DNA of 64,000 nucleotides from Betaproteobacteria bacterium (GCA_016709965.1 JADJLT010000001.1:990501-1054500); one strand, 5' to 3'; counted from the stretch's first letter, positions 26,270 to 34,929 are shown. Notes: a model not told the origin generated them from the letters alone. Numbers and translations: made by a program.

Positions 26270-27421
26270 ATGCACGCACTCTGCATTCAATGCGCCAAAG
26301 CATTACTACTAAAGAGCCTCATCGCAGAATCTTCCATTTATGCTCCATGCAATGTTTGCGGGACGCCTGGACTACAAGTGATCGATACCAGCGATCTAAA
26401 ATTCATTCGTGCAATCAAGGCGTTGATTCGTTATCACTACTCAGAGTGGGAGTACCACGGCAGACTCGGCGGCGAGAGTTTTCAACATCTTCTCTCAATT
26501 GAAAACCCCATCATTCGCCTGAATCCTAAACTCGATGAGATTGAGTACGAAGAGTTTTTGCTTTCTTTTTTACAGGCGCTCAACTCCGACGATCAAATTT
26601 CTCTCTTCACTGCGTATGGTCGTGACATCTACAACCACACACCTTTTCAAGCTGTTTCACGGGGCGAGTCGACTTCGCTTGCCAATATCGAGAGCAAGCT
26701 GAGGACAAATAACTACTTTGTTGTAGAGGCAGAACACAAGAACGACTTCGAGGCTCTTCGCTCCTACGTAACTCGTACGATAACTGCCGGTACGACTCTG
26801 TATAGAGCGCGAATAGGTGCGGAAAAGCGTGCCGTAAATTTCTCGAATTTCCCCTCAGACCCTACATATTTCTATACACCGCACGAGGGTTCTGCAATTG
26901 GTGCGCCTCCTATCCAGTTTGCAACAGCAGGGCGGGCAAATCGACCTGGTGTTTCGTTCCTATACTTGGCGACCGATCCCGATACAGCCATGGCTGAAGT
27001 TCGCCCTCATCCAGGCGATCTTGTCTCAGTTGGCGGCTTTACACTAACTGACAATCAAGTAATAGCTGATCTATCTAGCCACAACCTTGAGCTATTCTAC
27101 GAATCGGATCATGGGTTGGATCTACTTGAACTCGCTATCGCTGCAGAGAACTCTTTGGCCATGAAAGCACCTCCAAGCAATAGGCATATTTATAGCCTAA
27201 CCCAGTTCCTATCAGAGATCTTTCGAGCAATCGGCTTCGATGGGATTGGCTTCAGAAGTACCGTTGGCACCGGTACAAACATAGTCCTCTTTAAATCAGA
27301 CTCCGCCTATTGGGTTGAGGACTCCAGCCAAGTCTTTTACGTCGACCAAGTTATCTATCGAAACTCACCACAAAAGCTATTTGACCCAGAGACCGAATAT
27401 GATTCGGTCGCAAATGGCTGA
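26270..27421 (+). CDS. RES-domain protein with N-terminal zinc-finger-like region
   Basis: A 383-residue protein. The N-terminus has a CIQC (residues 5-8) and CNVC (27-30) pair, likely zinc-binding and like the HEPN/RES N-terminal family, then a helical region (50-140). A RES domain covers about 175-350: TLYRARIGAEKRAVNFSNFP, PGVSFLYLATDPDTAMAEVRPHPG and VIADLS. RES proteins include NAD-degrading toxins (RES-Xre modules), but no Xre antitoxin gene is adjacent. The 305 nt upstream (25965-26269) show no ORF I would call. A toxin or defence role is inferred from family and island location; codon usage is AT-richer than in the core genes. Confidence 0.75.
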   Translation: MHALCIQCAKALLLKSLIAESSIYAPCNVCGTPGLQVIDTSDLKFIRAIKALIRYHYSEWEYHGRLGGESFQHLLSIENPIIRLNPKLDEIEYEEFLLSFLQALNSDDQISLFTAYGRDIYNHTPFQAVSRGESTSLANIESKLRTNNYFVVEAEHKNDFEALRSYVTRTITAGTTLYRARIGAEKRAVNFSNFPSDPTYFYTPHEGSAIGAPPIQFATAGRANRPGVSFLYLATDPDTAMAEVRPHPGDLVSVGGFTLTDNQVIADLSSHNLELFYESDHGLDLLELAIAAENSLAMKAPPSNRHIYSLTQFLSEIFRAIGFDGIGFRSTVGTGTNIVLFKSDSAYWVEDSSQVFYVDQVIYRNSPQKLFDPETEYDSVANG

Positions 27422-27428
27422 GAGACCC

Positions 27429-27450
27429 ATCTACTGAATATATTCAGTAG
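27429..27450 (+). terminator. Perfect hairpin after the RES gene
   Basis: A 22-nt palindrome, TCTACTGAAT-AT-ATTCAGTAGA, 8 nt after the RES stop. It lacks a long T run (CTCCCTT follows), so it may be a weak terminator or an RNA-stabilising stem. Confidence 0.5.
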
Positions 27451-27612
27451 ACTCCCTTCCAATTTGAGCGCTCCTGACTTCACAATTTGCATAACCCGTT
27501 TGCTGAAGCCTTGTCCTAACGAATGCTTGGAGTGTTCTCCTGCAAAATCTGTTTTATGCAGAACGAATGTCAACAGGTAAAATATCGCTAGAAAACCACT
27601 AGGGCCATAAAA

Positions 27613-27927
27613 ATGACATTCGGTGAATCGATTCAAACATGCTTCTCCAAGTATGCCGATTTCACAGGACGCGCTTCACGTTCGGAATACTGGTGGTGGT
27701 TCCTGTTTGAGTTATTGGCAACAATGGCCACAAGTGTCGTTAACGATAAGGTTTCTGCACTTTTCTCCATTGCGGTGGTGTTACCTAGTTTGGCTGTGGG
27801 TGCTCGGCGGCTACATGACATCGATAAAAGTGGGTGGTTTCAACTGCTGTTTTTTATCCCTGTCATCGGCTGGATCATTTTGATTTACTGGGCAGCTCAA
27901 GAAGGCAAGGAGCCAAATCGATTTTGA
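27613..27927 (+). CDS. DUF805 membrane protein
   Basis: A 104-residue protein with three hydrophobic segments (about 28-48, 49-62, 76-95) and DUF805 signatures: FTGRASRSEYWWWFLFE near residue 18, GARRLHDIDKSGW near 63 and a short polar end. Function unknown across the family. Its TGA stop (27925-27927) overlaps a likely TTG start of the nuclease gene (27924). Confidence 0.82.
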   Translation: MTFGESIQTCFSKYADFTGRASRSEYWWWFLFELLATMATSVVNDKVSALFSIAVVLPSLAVGARRLHDIDKSGWFQLLFFIPVIGWIILIYWAAQEGKEPNRF

Positions 27928-28530
27928 TCCGATTTATTGCCATTTGCCTTGTCGCATTCTCGGTGCATGCCGAGACTCTCAACGGCTACGTGATCGAGAT
28001 CACTGACGGCGACACCATTGTTGCCCTCGACGCCAACCACAAGCAGCGCAAGATACGCCTTGCTGGAATTGATGCGCCTGAGAAGGCTAATTCAGAAAAA
28101 GCTCCTGAGACAGCACAGCCATTTGGTGAGCGATCTAAGCAAAACCTGGCTTCGATCGTTCAACAAGAATGTTGTTGTCGAATGGAGCAAGCTGGACCGC
28201 TACGGCAGAACCGTTGGCAAAGTGATGGTCAATGGCATCGATGCCAACTTGGCCCAGATCAAGGCAGGCATGGCTTGGTGGTACGAGAAATATCGCAAGG
28301 AGCAATCACCTGCAGACCAACGAACGTATGCACAAGCTGAGCAACAAGCACGATTGCAACAAGTTGGTCTATGGAGAGTTAAGAATCCGATTCCACCGTG
28401 GGAATTCAGGCACGCCAAGGATGGCGTTCAGCAAGAACAGTCTTGTCCATGCTCAATCAGCGTAAATTGCACTGGCCCGAAAGGCGGTCAATATTGCCCA
28501 ACCGAAGGCGGTTCGAAAAAATACCGATAG
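27924..28530 (+). pseudogene. Thermonuclease-like (SNase) protein, frameshifted
   Basis: The first frame, from a TTG at 27924, encodes a signal peptide (LIRFIAICLVAFSVHAE) and the SNase start (VIEITDGDTIVALDANHKQRK, RLAGIDAPEKANSEK, QPFGERSKQNLASIV). Near 28158-28162 the family match moves to another frame (FNKNVVVEWSKLDRYGRTVG, WWYEKYRKEQSPADQ), which runs to TAG at 28530. Restoring one T there joins the halves. SNase proteins are secreted Ca-dependent nucleases. Either a true pseudogene or a sequencing error. Confidence 0.75.
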
Positions 28531-28721
28531 GAAAGACGCTGCTGACCACTAGGTCAAAACACCTTAGGGGTGTTTGTTTCTCATGAAGCCTGAGCAAGAA
28601 GGCAACCATTGCGTATTTCACCCCTTTGAATCAGGGCAAAGCAGGAATCTGGGTGCTAGCCCGAATCACCAACTTAGTAAACTCAACCCGTAAGCAGTTG
28701 GCGCTCCAACCCGCTTACGAA

Positions 28722-28743
28722 TTGATAGTCAATTTGATAGTAT
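28722..28743. repeat. Right-end TTGATAGT direct repeats
   Basis: TTGATAGT at 28722 and again at 28734, 55 nt inside the tRNA-Ser end; an inverted ACTATCAA lies at 28771-28778. The pair matches 19 of 22 positions with the left-end pair at 23447. The 28531-28797 stretch holds no gene I would call. Confidence 0.5.
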
Positions 28744-28797
28744 GACAAAGCAATATTTGAAACAACCCATAACTATCAATGACTTAACAGAATAACT

Positions 28798-28811
28798 TGG
28801 CGGGTCCGGTG
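28798..28811. repeat. Proximal att site (attR) in tRNA-Ser
   Basis: TGGCGGGTCCGGTG, identical to 23313-23326; on the minus strand it is the last 14 nt of tRNA-Ser, including the encoded CCA, so integration preserved the tRNA gene. Confidence 0.75.
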
Positions 28812-28885
28812 AGATTCGAACTCACGATGGATTTCTCCACGCCGGTTTTCAAGACCGGTGCATTCAACCGCTCTGCCACAGACCC
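28798..28885 (-). tRNA. tRNA-Ser (anticodon UGA)
   Basis: 88 nt with a cloverleaf: acceptor GGGTCTG pairs with CGGACCC, discriminator G, encoded CCA; anticodon stem ACCGG/CCGGC around the loop CTTGAAA with anticodon TGA; a long class II variable arm (GTGGAGAAATCC region); T-loop TTCGAAT. A TATTAT -10-like box lies upstream on the minus strand at 28902-28897. It is the integration site of the 5.5-kb element, whose insertion separated it from its terminator. Confidence 0.95.
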
Positions 28886-29012
28886 AATGGGCGCGCATAA
28901 TATCACAAACGCACTCGGTGCTATCGTCCCGAATTGCTGACGAATAATTGAAACTTCGCTCGCCCTCCGTTAGTCTTAGCCTTTGTCGAAACAACACAAG
29001 GGACATTCCCGC

Positions 29013-29705
29013 ATGAACACTAATTTCGAGATCGCCAATCAGGGCTCATCCGGACTCGCACTTCAACAAAATCGCGTCCTTCGTAATACTTACATGCTGC
29101 TCGCACTTTCCATGGTGCCGACAGTCATGGGCGCTCTACTCGGCATTCAGATGGAATTCAGTTTCATGGCCGGTAGTCCGCTAATGTCCTTCCTGCTCTT
29201 CATGGGTGTTGCCATGGGCTTCATGTGGGGCATTGAGAAGAACAAGGACAGCGGTTTGGGCGTGGCACTCTTGCTCGGCTTTACCTTCTTCATGGGCCTG
29301 ATGCTGTCGCGCATCCTGCAGGTCGCACTGGGTTTCTCCAATGGCGGCTCAATGATCGCCATGGCCGCAGGCGGTACTGGTGCTGTCTTCTTTGTGATGT
29401 CCACCGTTGCCGCTGTCAGCAAGCGTGATTTCACCGGGATGGGCAAGTTCCTGTTCATCGGTATGATCGTCGTGCTGCTGGCCGGCGTCGCCAATATCTT
29501 CTTCCAGATTCCTGCACTGTCACTGACCGTTGCCGTCGCTGTCGTCGGCATCTTTTCGGCCTATATCCTGTATGACATCAGCCGCATCGTTCAAGGAGGC
29601 GAAACCAATTACGTCAGCGCAACCCTTGCGGTCTATCTCGACGTTTACAACGTATTCGTCAGCTTGCTGCAACTGATCATGGCCTTTACCGGCGAACGCG
29701 ACTAA
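29013..29705 (+). CDS. yccA: Bax inhibitor-1 / YccA family membrane protein
   Basis: A 230-residue protein with seven hydrophobic segments from about residue 22 to the end and BI-1 family features (LQQNRVLRNTYMLLALSM near the start, YILYDISRIVQGGETNYVSATLAVYLDVYN near the C-terminus). E. coli YccA is a substrate and modulator of the FtsH protease. I start at 29013 (MNTNFEIANQG); a TTG 30 nt earlier is less likely. It is divergent from tRNA-Ser and ends at a bidirectional terminator. Confidence 0.9.
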   Translation: MNTNFEIANQGSSGLALQQNRVLRNTYMLLALSMVPTVMGALLGIQMEFSFMAGSPLMSFLLFMGVAMGFMWGIEKNKDSGLGVALLLGFTFFMGLMLSRILQVALGFSNGGSMIAMAAGGTGAVFFVMSTVAAVSKRDFTGMGKFLFIGMIVVLLAGVANIFFQIPALSLTVAVAVVGIFSAYILYDISRIVQGGETNYVSATLAVYLDVYNVFVSLLQLIMAFTGERD

Positions 29706-29720
29706 GCGCCTTTCCGATAT

Positions 29721-29750
29721 AAAAAATGGCGGCCACGGCCGCCATTTTTA
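29721..29750. terminator. Bidirectional terminator
   Basis: AAAAAATGGCGGCC, AC loop, GGCCGCCATTTTTA: A- and T-rich flanks on both sides serve the convergent yccA (plus) and rlmD (minus) genes. Confidence 0.88.
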
Positions 29751-29773
29751 CGTCTTGAGCCAATGCAAGTTGC

Positions 29774-31078
29774 TCATGGCCGTTCAAACAGAGCAATCGA
29801 CTCCACGTGCGCGGTGTGCGGGAACATATTGACGGCTCCTGCTGATACAAAGCGATACCCTTTCTCGGCAACCAATACTGCCGCATCGCGAGCCAGCGTT
29901 CCAGGATTGCACGACACATAGACAATACGGCTTGGCGCATCGCTACCGAGCGCACTGACCAACTCAATTGCCCCCTCACGCGGCGGGTCGATCAGCATCT
30001 TGTCGAAGCGACCAAGGCGGGCAAGCGACTGCTCGGTACATTCGAACAAATTGGCAACGCCGAATTCAACCCGGTCCTGCAGCCCGTTTGCCAATGCACT
30101 TTCATATCCGCGCTTGACCAAGCCAGCGCTACCTTCCAAACCAATCACCGTTGCCCCGGATCTGGCGATGGGCAACGTGAAATTTCCCAGCCCGCAAAAC
30201 ATGTCGGCAACCCGCTCACCCGGCTGAGGATCGAGAAGACGCAAGGCTCGACGAACTAGCACACGATTCACCGAATGATTAACTTGCGTGAAATCGGTGG
30301 GCTTGAAATCCAGCTCGAGACCAAACTCCGGCAGCGTATACGACAAACGCGGACCAGGCTGTGGATGGAAGCGATAAACGGTATCCGGCCCTTTAGGTTG
30401 AAGGTAAAAAATAATGTCGTGACGTTCAGCAAAATCGCGGAGTAATCGCTCATCGGCCTTGGTCAGCGGCGCAAGAATGCGCAAAAGTAGTGCTGAGCAA
30501 CGCTCACCTACAGCAACTTCAACGTCTCGAATATGCTCGGCTATCGATAAAGCCTCAAAAAGTTCACGCATCGGCAACAACAACGCCGAGACATGAGACG
30601 GCAAAATGACACAACTCCGAATATCCGCGATGTAGCTGCTGCGCCACTCATGAAAGCCAATCAGCATGCCCCCGCTTTTAGCGACACGGCGAACGGCAAG
30701 GCGTGCTCGGTGGCGATACCCCCAAGCCTCCCCCTGAATCGGCGGCAAGATCGTTTCCGGACGAAGGCGGCCAATGTGCCAAAGACTATCCTCAAGCACG
30801 CGTTGCTTGGCAGCAACCTGCGCCGACGGGTCCATGTGTTGCATAGCGCAGCCACCACATACGCCAAAATGCGGGCAACGAGGTTCGATACGAGCATTCG
30901 ATGATTTGATTACCCTCACCAAATGCGCCAGTTCAAACTTCGACTTTCTCCGAAAACTAGCGTACTCGACGGTTTCACCAGGCAAGGCACCATCAACAAA
31001 AATGGCCTTACCATCCAGACGGGTAATTCCCCGCGCCTCATGGTCCAACGATTCTATGATCCCGACGGGCACGGTCAA
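29774..31078 (-). CDS. rlmD: 23S rRNA (uracil-1939-C5)-methyltransferase
   Basis: RlmD methylates U1939 of 23S rRNA with SAM. The 434-residue protein has a TRAM-like N-terminus, the iron-sulfur motif CPHFGVCGGC (about residues 69-78), the SAM motif FCGLGNFTLPIA and the catalytic Cys in YVSCNPGTLARD near residue 393. Length and motifs suit RumA/RlmD rather than TrmA. It is divergent from the gene at 31123 (44-nt gap). Confidence 0.93.
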   Translation of the reverse strand: MTVPVGIIESLDHEARGITRLDGKAIFVDGALPGETVEYASFRRKSKFELAHLVRVIKSSNARIEPRCPHFGVCGGCAMQHMDPSAQVAAKQRVLEDSLWHIGRLRPETILPPIQGEAWGYRHRARLAVRRVAKSGGMLIGFHEWRSSYIADIRSCVILPSHVSALLLPMRELFEALSIAEHIRDVEVAVGERCSALLLRILAPLTKADERLLRDFAERHDIIFYLQPKGPDTVYRFHPQPGPRLSYTLPEFGLELDFKPTDFTQVNHSVNRVLVRRALRLLDPQPGERVADMFCGLGNFTLPIARSGATVIGLEGSAGLVKRGYESALANGLQDRVEFGVANLFECTEQSLARLGRFDKMLIDPPREGAIELVSALGSDAPSRIVYVSCNPGTLARDAAVLVAEKGYRFVSAGAVNMFPHTAHVESIALFERP

Positions 31079-31122
31079 CTCCGAAAAAGCACGAATTTTA
31101 TCAATCGGTTACACTAAGCGCC

Positions 31123-31599
31123 ATGGCTCGCGAACTGATTACATCCTGGACAGATTTTCAGACGGCAATCGACCGCCTATTGGCGATCGCCAGCCATAAG
31201 ATACTTATCTACGATGAAGACTTGAGTACGCTGAAACTCGAATCCACTTCCCGCAGAGAACAAATCAAGCGCGTCTTGCAGGCCGGAGACGGTGACGTCC
31301 TGCAAATTGCCGTTCGTAACGCCACGCCAATTCGCCAACAGCTTCCTCTATTCCAAAATCTGCTATCCACCTATGGCCACCATGCCAAAGCGCAGGAAAC
31401 CCCACCTCATCTCGCCCATTTACGCGACAGCATGATCCTTGTCGACGACAAATACGCCCTGATTCGCTTTGAGCGGGATCTACCGCGAAGTAAATTGCTC
31501 ATTGATGAGCCCGATGAAGTTCGCCCCTATTTGAGCCGTTTCAAGGAAATCTGGTTAGAGGGCGGCGACTGCATATCAAGCGTCACGCTTGGACTGTGA
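31123..31599 (+). CDS. Conserved hypothetical protein (DUF7931-like)
   Basis: A 158-residue soluble protein: MARELITSWTDFQTAIDRLL, then KILIYDEDLSTLKLES and a C-terminal EPDEVRPYLSRFKEIWLEG. The pattern resembles a short PLD-like fold protein that follows acetyltransferase genes in many beta- and gammaproteobacteria, but no HKD motif is present. I do not recognise a function. Divergent from rlmD. Confidence 0.65.
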   Translation: MARELITSWTDFQTAIDRLLAIASHKILIYDEDLSTLKLESTSRREQIKRVLQAGDGDVLQIAVRNATPIRQQLPLFQNLLSTYGHHAKAQETPPHLAHLRDSMILVDDKYALIRFERDLPRSKLLIDEPDEVRPYLSRFKEIWLEGGDCISSVTLGL

Positions 31600-31733
31600 T
31601 ATCCGCGACCATTGCGCAGTGCACCAAGATTCTCCAACATAAATAAATTATTGTTATAATTGGAGTCTGATTAGGTAGCTCCTGATCTCCGATAAATTAA
31701 GATTTTGTTGGTTCTTGTCGATAAGGAAATCTC

Positions 31734-32069
31734 ATGAATAAGTCTATCCTCGTTGCTGCCCTGCTTGCAGTTGCCCTGACCGCCTGCGGTAAGAAACCTG
31801 AAGCCCCGGCTGCTGCACCGGCTCCTGCTGTTGAAGCCGCCAAGCCGGCTGAAGCCGCTGCTCCGGCTGCTGCTGAAGCTGCCAAGGCAGCAGAAGCCGC
31901 TGCTCCGGCAGCTGCCGCTCCGGCTGCTGCTGCTGAAGCCGCCAAGCCTGCTGAAGCCGCTGCTGCCGATGCCGCCAAGTCCGCCATGGATGCAGGCAAG
32001 GCTGCTGTTGAAGCCGGCAAGGGCGCAATGGACGCTGGCAAGGCTGCTGTTGAAGCGGCCAAGAAGTAA
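31734..32069 (+). CDS. Alanine-rich small lipoprotein
   Basis: A 111-residue protein: lipoprotein signal MNKSILVAALLAVALTACGKK (lipobox LTAC, Cys18), an Ala/Pro/Glu stretch built of EAAKPAEAAAPAA-like units (25-80), and two GKAAVEAGKGAMDA-type units at the end. It should be a helix attached to the outer membrane. TATAAT at 31657-31662 is a good -10 box; no clear -35 is seen. The reverse-strand frame over it is a low-complexity shadow. A strong terminator follows. Confidence 0.8.
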   Translation: MNKSILVAALLAVALTACGKKPEAPAAAPAPAVEAAKPAEAAAPAAAEAAKAAEAAAPAAAAPAAAAEAAKPAEAAAADAAKSAMDAGKAAVEAGKGAMDAGKAAVEAAKK

Positions 32070-32085
32070 TACTTCTCGCTTCAAC

Positions 32086-32112
32086 AAAAACGGGGCTTCG
32101 GCCCCGTTTTTT
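32086..32112 (+). terminator. Intrinsic terminator
   Basis: AAAAACGGGGC, TTCG tetraloop, GCCCCGTTTTTT. It serves the lipoprotein gene and, read the other way, the convergent MBL gene that ends at 32144. Confidence 0.92.
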
Positions 32113-32143
32113 ATTGCCCAGAATACTTGTCGCTTGGCCTTTC

Positions 32144-32911
32144 TTAGGCTACCCAGCGCCAATCAAAGCCAATATCCGGGGAAGCAACACCAACCCAGTC
32201 ATCGGGACACCCCAACGCCCTCGCCACTGCAGCTATGGCTAATTCCGGCAGGTTATTGCGCGCGCTCAAATGGGCGGCAACCAGATGTTGCAGGGAAGAA
32301 CAATCAATTCGGCCAAGCAAAGCGGCTGCGGCGGAATTTTCCAAGTGGCCATATCGCCCCGAAACACGCCGCTTAAGCGATAACGGATAAGACGACCGTT
32401 CCAGCATACCTGCATCATGATTGAATTCCAGAACCAATCCAGCACAGCCGGATAGCATCTCGCAGACATGCAAAGTTGGTTCGCCAATGTCGGTTAACAC
32501 GCCGAGGCGGGTTTTCCCAATGGAGAAAACAAACTGAACGGGCTCACGCGCATCGTGAGGCACCGGAAACGGCTGAATTTCAAGCTGGCCAATGGAAAAC
32601 GAACGGTGGCTATCGATGATTCGCAAATCAAGTTCGGTATCAACTTCCCTGCATGCAGTCCACGTGCCATGTGTCATCCAGACCGGCAAACCGAACTTTC
32701 GCGCCAAGCGGAAAACACCATTTACGTGGTCGCCATGCTCATGCGTGACCAGAATGCCGGCAAGATCGGATGGTGCGCGTCCAAGGCGCAACAAGCGGGT
32801 TACGGTATCACGTAACCCGAAGCCACAATCCAGCATCAGGCAGGTTGCCTCGTGCTCGACGAGCAGTGCGTTACCCGCACTGCCGCTACCGAGCGAGGCA
32901 AAACGAATCAC
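32144..32911 (-). CDS. Metallo-beta-lactamase-fold hydrolase (YycJ/WalJ-like)
   Basis: A 255-residue protein with the MBL metal motif VTHEHGDHVNG near residue 57, an N-terminal ASLGSGSAGNALLVEH and later VPHDA and HLSARNN. These features match the YycJ-type group of predicted exonuclease-like MBL enzymes. Its start overlaps the bamC stop by 4 nt, so it is probably in the dapA-bamC transcript. Substrate not known. Confidence 0.85.
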   Translation of the reverse strand: MIRFASLGSGSAGNALLVEHEATCLMLDCGFGLRDTVTRLLRLGRAPSDLAGILVTHEHGDHVNGVFRLARKFGLPVWMTHGTWTACREVDTELDLRIIDSHRSFSIGQLEIQPFPVPHDAREPVQFVFSIGKTRLGVLTDIGEPTLHVCEMLSGCAGLVLEFNHDAGMLERSSYPLSLKRRVSGRYGHLENSAAAALLGRIDCSSLQHLVAAHLSARNNLPELAIAAVARALGCPDDWVGVASPDIGFDWRWVA

Positions 32912-34035
32912 TGCAACTGCTGAAGGAGCAATCCAAGAATCCTCTTGGCGGTTTCAGACTTGTCGGTACCGCCTTCGTTGGAAAGGACCTGCACAACGCT
33001 CTGCTCACCCGCATCACTGACATGGATACGGTACTGGGTCTTTGAACTGGCAGGTGGCTCAGCACTCTTCCAGAATGCCAGCTTGGACAGCAAGCCCTCG
33101 TCCTTCTTGCGATTATCCACCTCAGGATCGACATACCGAACGAAGTACAAACCGCGCGAACGATCACGATCCTCGACCGTGAAACCAACACGGTCCAAGG
33201 CCAAACCAACGCGACGCCATGCTCGGTCGAAACGCTCCAGAACCTCCAGCGTTCCCGTACCATCATCCGCCTTGGCCAACTTGGCACGCGGATCTGCTTT
33301 GGCAGACGCAACGGAAGCCTCTGCCCGCTTCTCGTCAGAACCAAGCCTTACCATCAGGCGACGCAGCATCTCTGCTTCCAGTTCCGGGTCGGCAGCACGC
33401 GGCTGCCAGCGAGTATCATCCTTGGCTGAGGAGGTATAAACCTCCTCCATCGCCCGATGGCTGATAAAAATATCAGTCGTTCCCGGAGTTACTCCCTGCT
33501 CGAAACGCGTACGGAATTTGTCGCGCTCGCCCGTTGAGTACAAGGAATCAAGGAATTTACCGAGCGTATTCCGGATAATATCGTCACCGATCTTGGCGCG
33601 ATTTTCGGCCCAATCGGTTTCCATTACACCAGCCTCGGGACGCTCAAGCGAGATGATAAAACCCGTTTCCTGCCAGAAATCCTTGACGGTATCCCACAAC
33701 TTGTCGGGAGGCGCGGCGACCACCAACCAACGCTGATTACCCGAACGCTCAACCCTTACCTTGTCCACCTGCGGCAAAACCACGGAGTTTTGCGCCTGTG
33801 CTTGCGGCGTCCGATCGGCGCTATAAGCGGAGAATGTCGCGCTGCCCTTGCCTGCAGCGTCAGGAACCACGTAACGATCATCGCGGGTAATTTGCGACAG
33901 GTCGGGCGGGATATCGAGCGAAGGCACCTTGCCTGCAGACTTGTATTCAATCTTGCGGGAGTCAGGAAGAACGCTGCAGCCAGCCAAAGCAATGGCGAGC
34001 AAGGATATAGCTAGGCCGGAAAGCCGAGAGTTCAT
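32908..34035 (-). CDS. bamC: Outer-membrane assembly lipoprotein BamC
   Basis: BamC is a lipoprotein of the BAM complex that inserts outer-membrane proteins. The 375-residue sequence begins with lipoprotein signal MNSRLSGLAISLLAIALAGC (Cys20), then the BamC N-terminal linker (VPSLDIPPDLSQITRDDRYVVP) and two helix-grip domains. It lies 15 nt after dapA, the usual dapA-bamC (nlpB) order. Confidence 0.92.
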   Translation of the reverse strand: MNSRLSGLAISLLAIALAGCSVLPDSRKIEYKSAGKVPSLDIPPDLSQITRDDRYVVPDAAGKGSATFSAYSADRTPQAQAQNSVVLPQVDKVRVERSGNQRWLVVAAPPDKLWDTVKDFWQETGFIISLERPEAGVMETDWAENRAKIGDDIIRNTLGKFLDSLYSTGERDKFRTRFEQGVTPGTTDIFISHRAMEEVYTSSAKDDTRWQPRAADPELEAEMLRRLMVRLGSDEKRAEASVASAKADPRAKLAKADDGTGTLEVLERFDRAWRRVGLALDRVGFTVEDRDRSRGLYFVRYVDPEVDNRKKDEGLLSKLAFWKSAEPPASSKTQYRIHVSDAGEQSVVQVLSNEGGTDKSETAKRILGLLLQQLQ

Positions 34036-34050
34036 GTTTTTTTACTCCGT

Positions 34051-34929
34051 TCAGGCAATAACGCCAGCCTGGTGCATAGCGGCCAGAACGCGGGTCTGGT
34101 TACCCTCGGACAAGGTGGTGAGCGGAAGGCGGATGCCATTGGGCATCAGGCCCATCTTGTGAACCGCCCACTTCACTGGAATCGGATTGGCTTCGCAGAA
34201 CAAATCGCGATGCAAACCCAACAACCTGAAGTGAATTTCGCGAGCCCTGGCAATATTGCCGGCGGAGGCTGCAACGCACATCTCATGCATCAGGCGCGGC
34301 GCAACGTTGGCGGTCACTGAAATATCACCGTGAAATCCAAGGCTGATCGAAGCAACAGCAGTCATGTCATCGCCGGTGTACAACGCAAACCCATTCGGGG
34401 CACGCGCAATAAGGTCGCAGGCTCGATCAAGGTTGCCGGTCGCATCCTTGACCCCCACGATACCCGGCACTTCGGCCAGGCGCAGAATGGTGTCGTTCGA
34501 CATGTCTGCCACGGTGCGGCCCGGTACGTTATAGAGCAGTACCGGCAATTCGACCGCCTCAGCGATCGTCTTGAAATGACGATAAAGACCTTCCTGAGTC
34601 GGCTTGTTGTAATAGGGCACAACGGAAAGCGCCATATCAGCACCCGCCTTCCGGGCAAACTCGGTCAACTCAATGGCTTCTGTCGTCGAGTTGGCACCGG
34701 TGCCAGCGATGATCGGAATACGGCCGGCAGCATGGGTGACAGTCGTCTTGATCAACTCACAATGCTCTTCGACGTTAACCGTCGGTGATTCGCCTGTTGT
34801 ACCCACGACAACGATGGCGTCAGTTCCTTCGCGGACATGAAAATCAACCAGATTGCGCAGGGAGTTCAAATCGAGGCTGCCATCTTCATGCATGGGCGTA
34901 ACGATGGCGACAATGGATCCAGTAATCAT
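34051..34929 (-). CDS. dapA: 4-hydroxy-tetrahydrodipicolinate synthase
   Basis: DapA condenses pyruvate with aspartate semialdehyde (product of Asd, 12.1-13.2 kb) toward lysine and diaminopimelate. The 292-residue protein begins MITGSIVAIVTPMHEDGSLD, has VVGTTGESPT, the Tyr in LLYNVPGRT (about 133) and the Schiff-base Lys in VGVKDATGN (about 161). Standard length. Confidence 0.97.
   Translation of the reverse strand: MITGSIVAIVTPMHEDGSLDLNSLRNLVDFHVREGTDAIVVVGTTGESPTVNVEEHCELIKTTVTHAAGRIPIIAGTGANSTTEAIELTEFARKAGADMALSVVPYYNKPTQEGLYRHFKTIAEAVELPVLLYNVPGRTVADMSNDTILRLAEVPGIVGVKDATGNLDRACDLIARAPNGFALYTGDDMTAVASISLGFHGDISVTANVAPRLMHEMCVAASAGNIARAREIHFRLLGLHRDLFCEANPIPVKWAVHKMGLMPNGIRLPLTTLSEGNQTRVLAAMHQAGVIA

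Larger units (their letters stand above)
23313..28811. mobile_element. Decayed tRNA-Ser integrative element, about 5.5 kb
   Basis: Bounded by 14-bp direct repeats (TGGCGGGTCCGGTG) at 23313-23326 and 28798-28811; the right copy is the 3' end of an intact tRNA-Ser gene. Contents: a truncated tyrosine integrase next to the left end, an IS66/RDF-like chimera, a gene fragment, a RES-domain gene, a DUF805 gene and a frameshifted nuclease. The interior looks more AT-rich than the surrounding genes. Site, integrase type and cargo fit a P4-type genomic island that can no longer move by itself. Confidence 0.8.

Noticed and set aside
31697..32062. Minus-strand Ala/Ser-rich ORFs opposite the lipoprotein
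   Set aside because: Low-complexity shadows of the repetitive GCN/GAN codons; the plus-strand gene has a lipobox signal and terminator.
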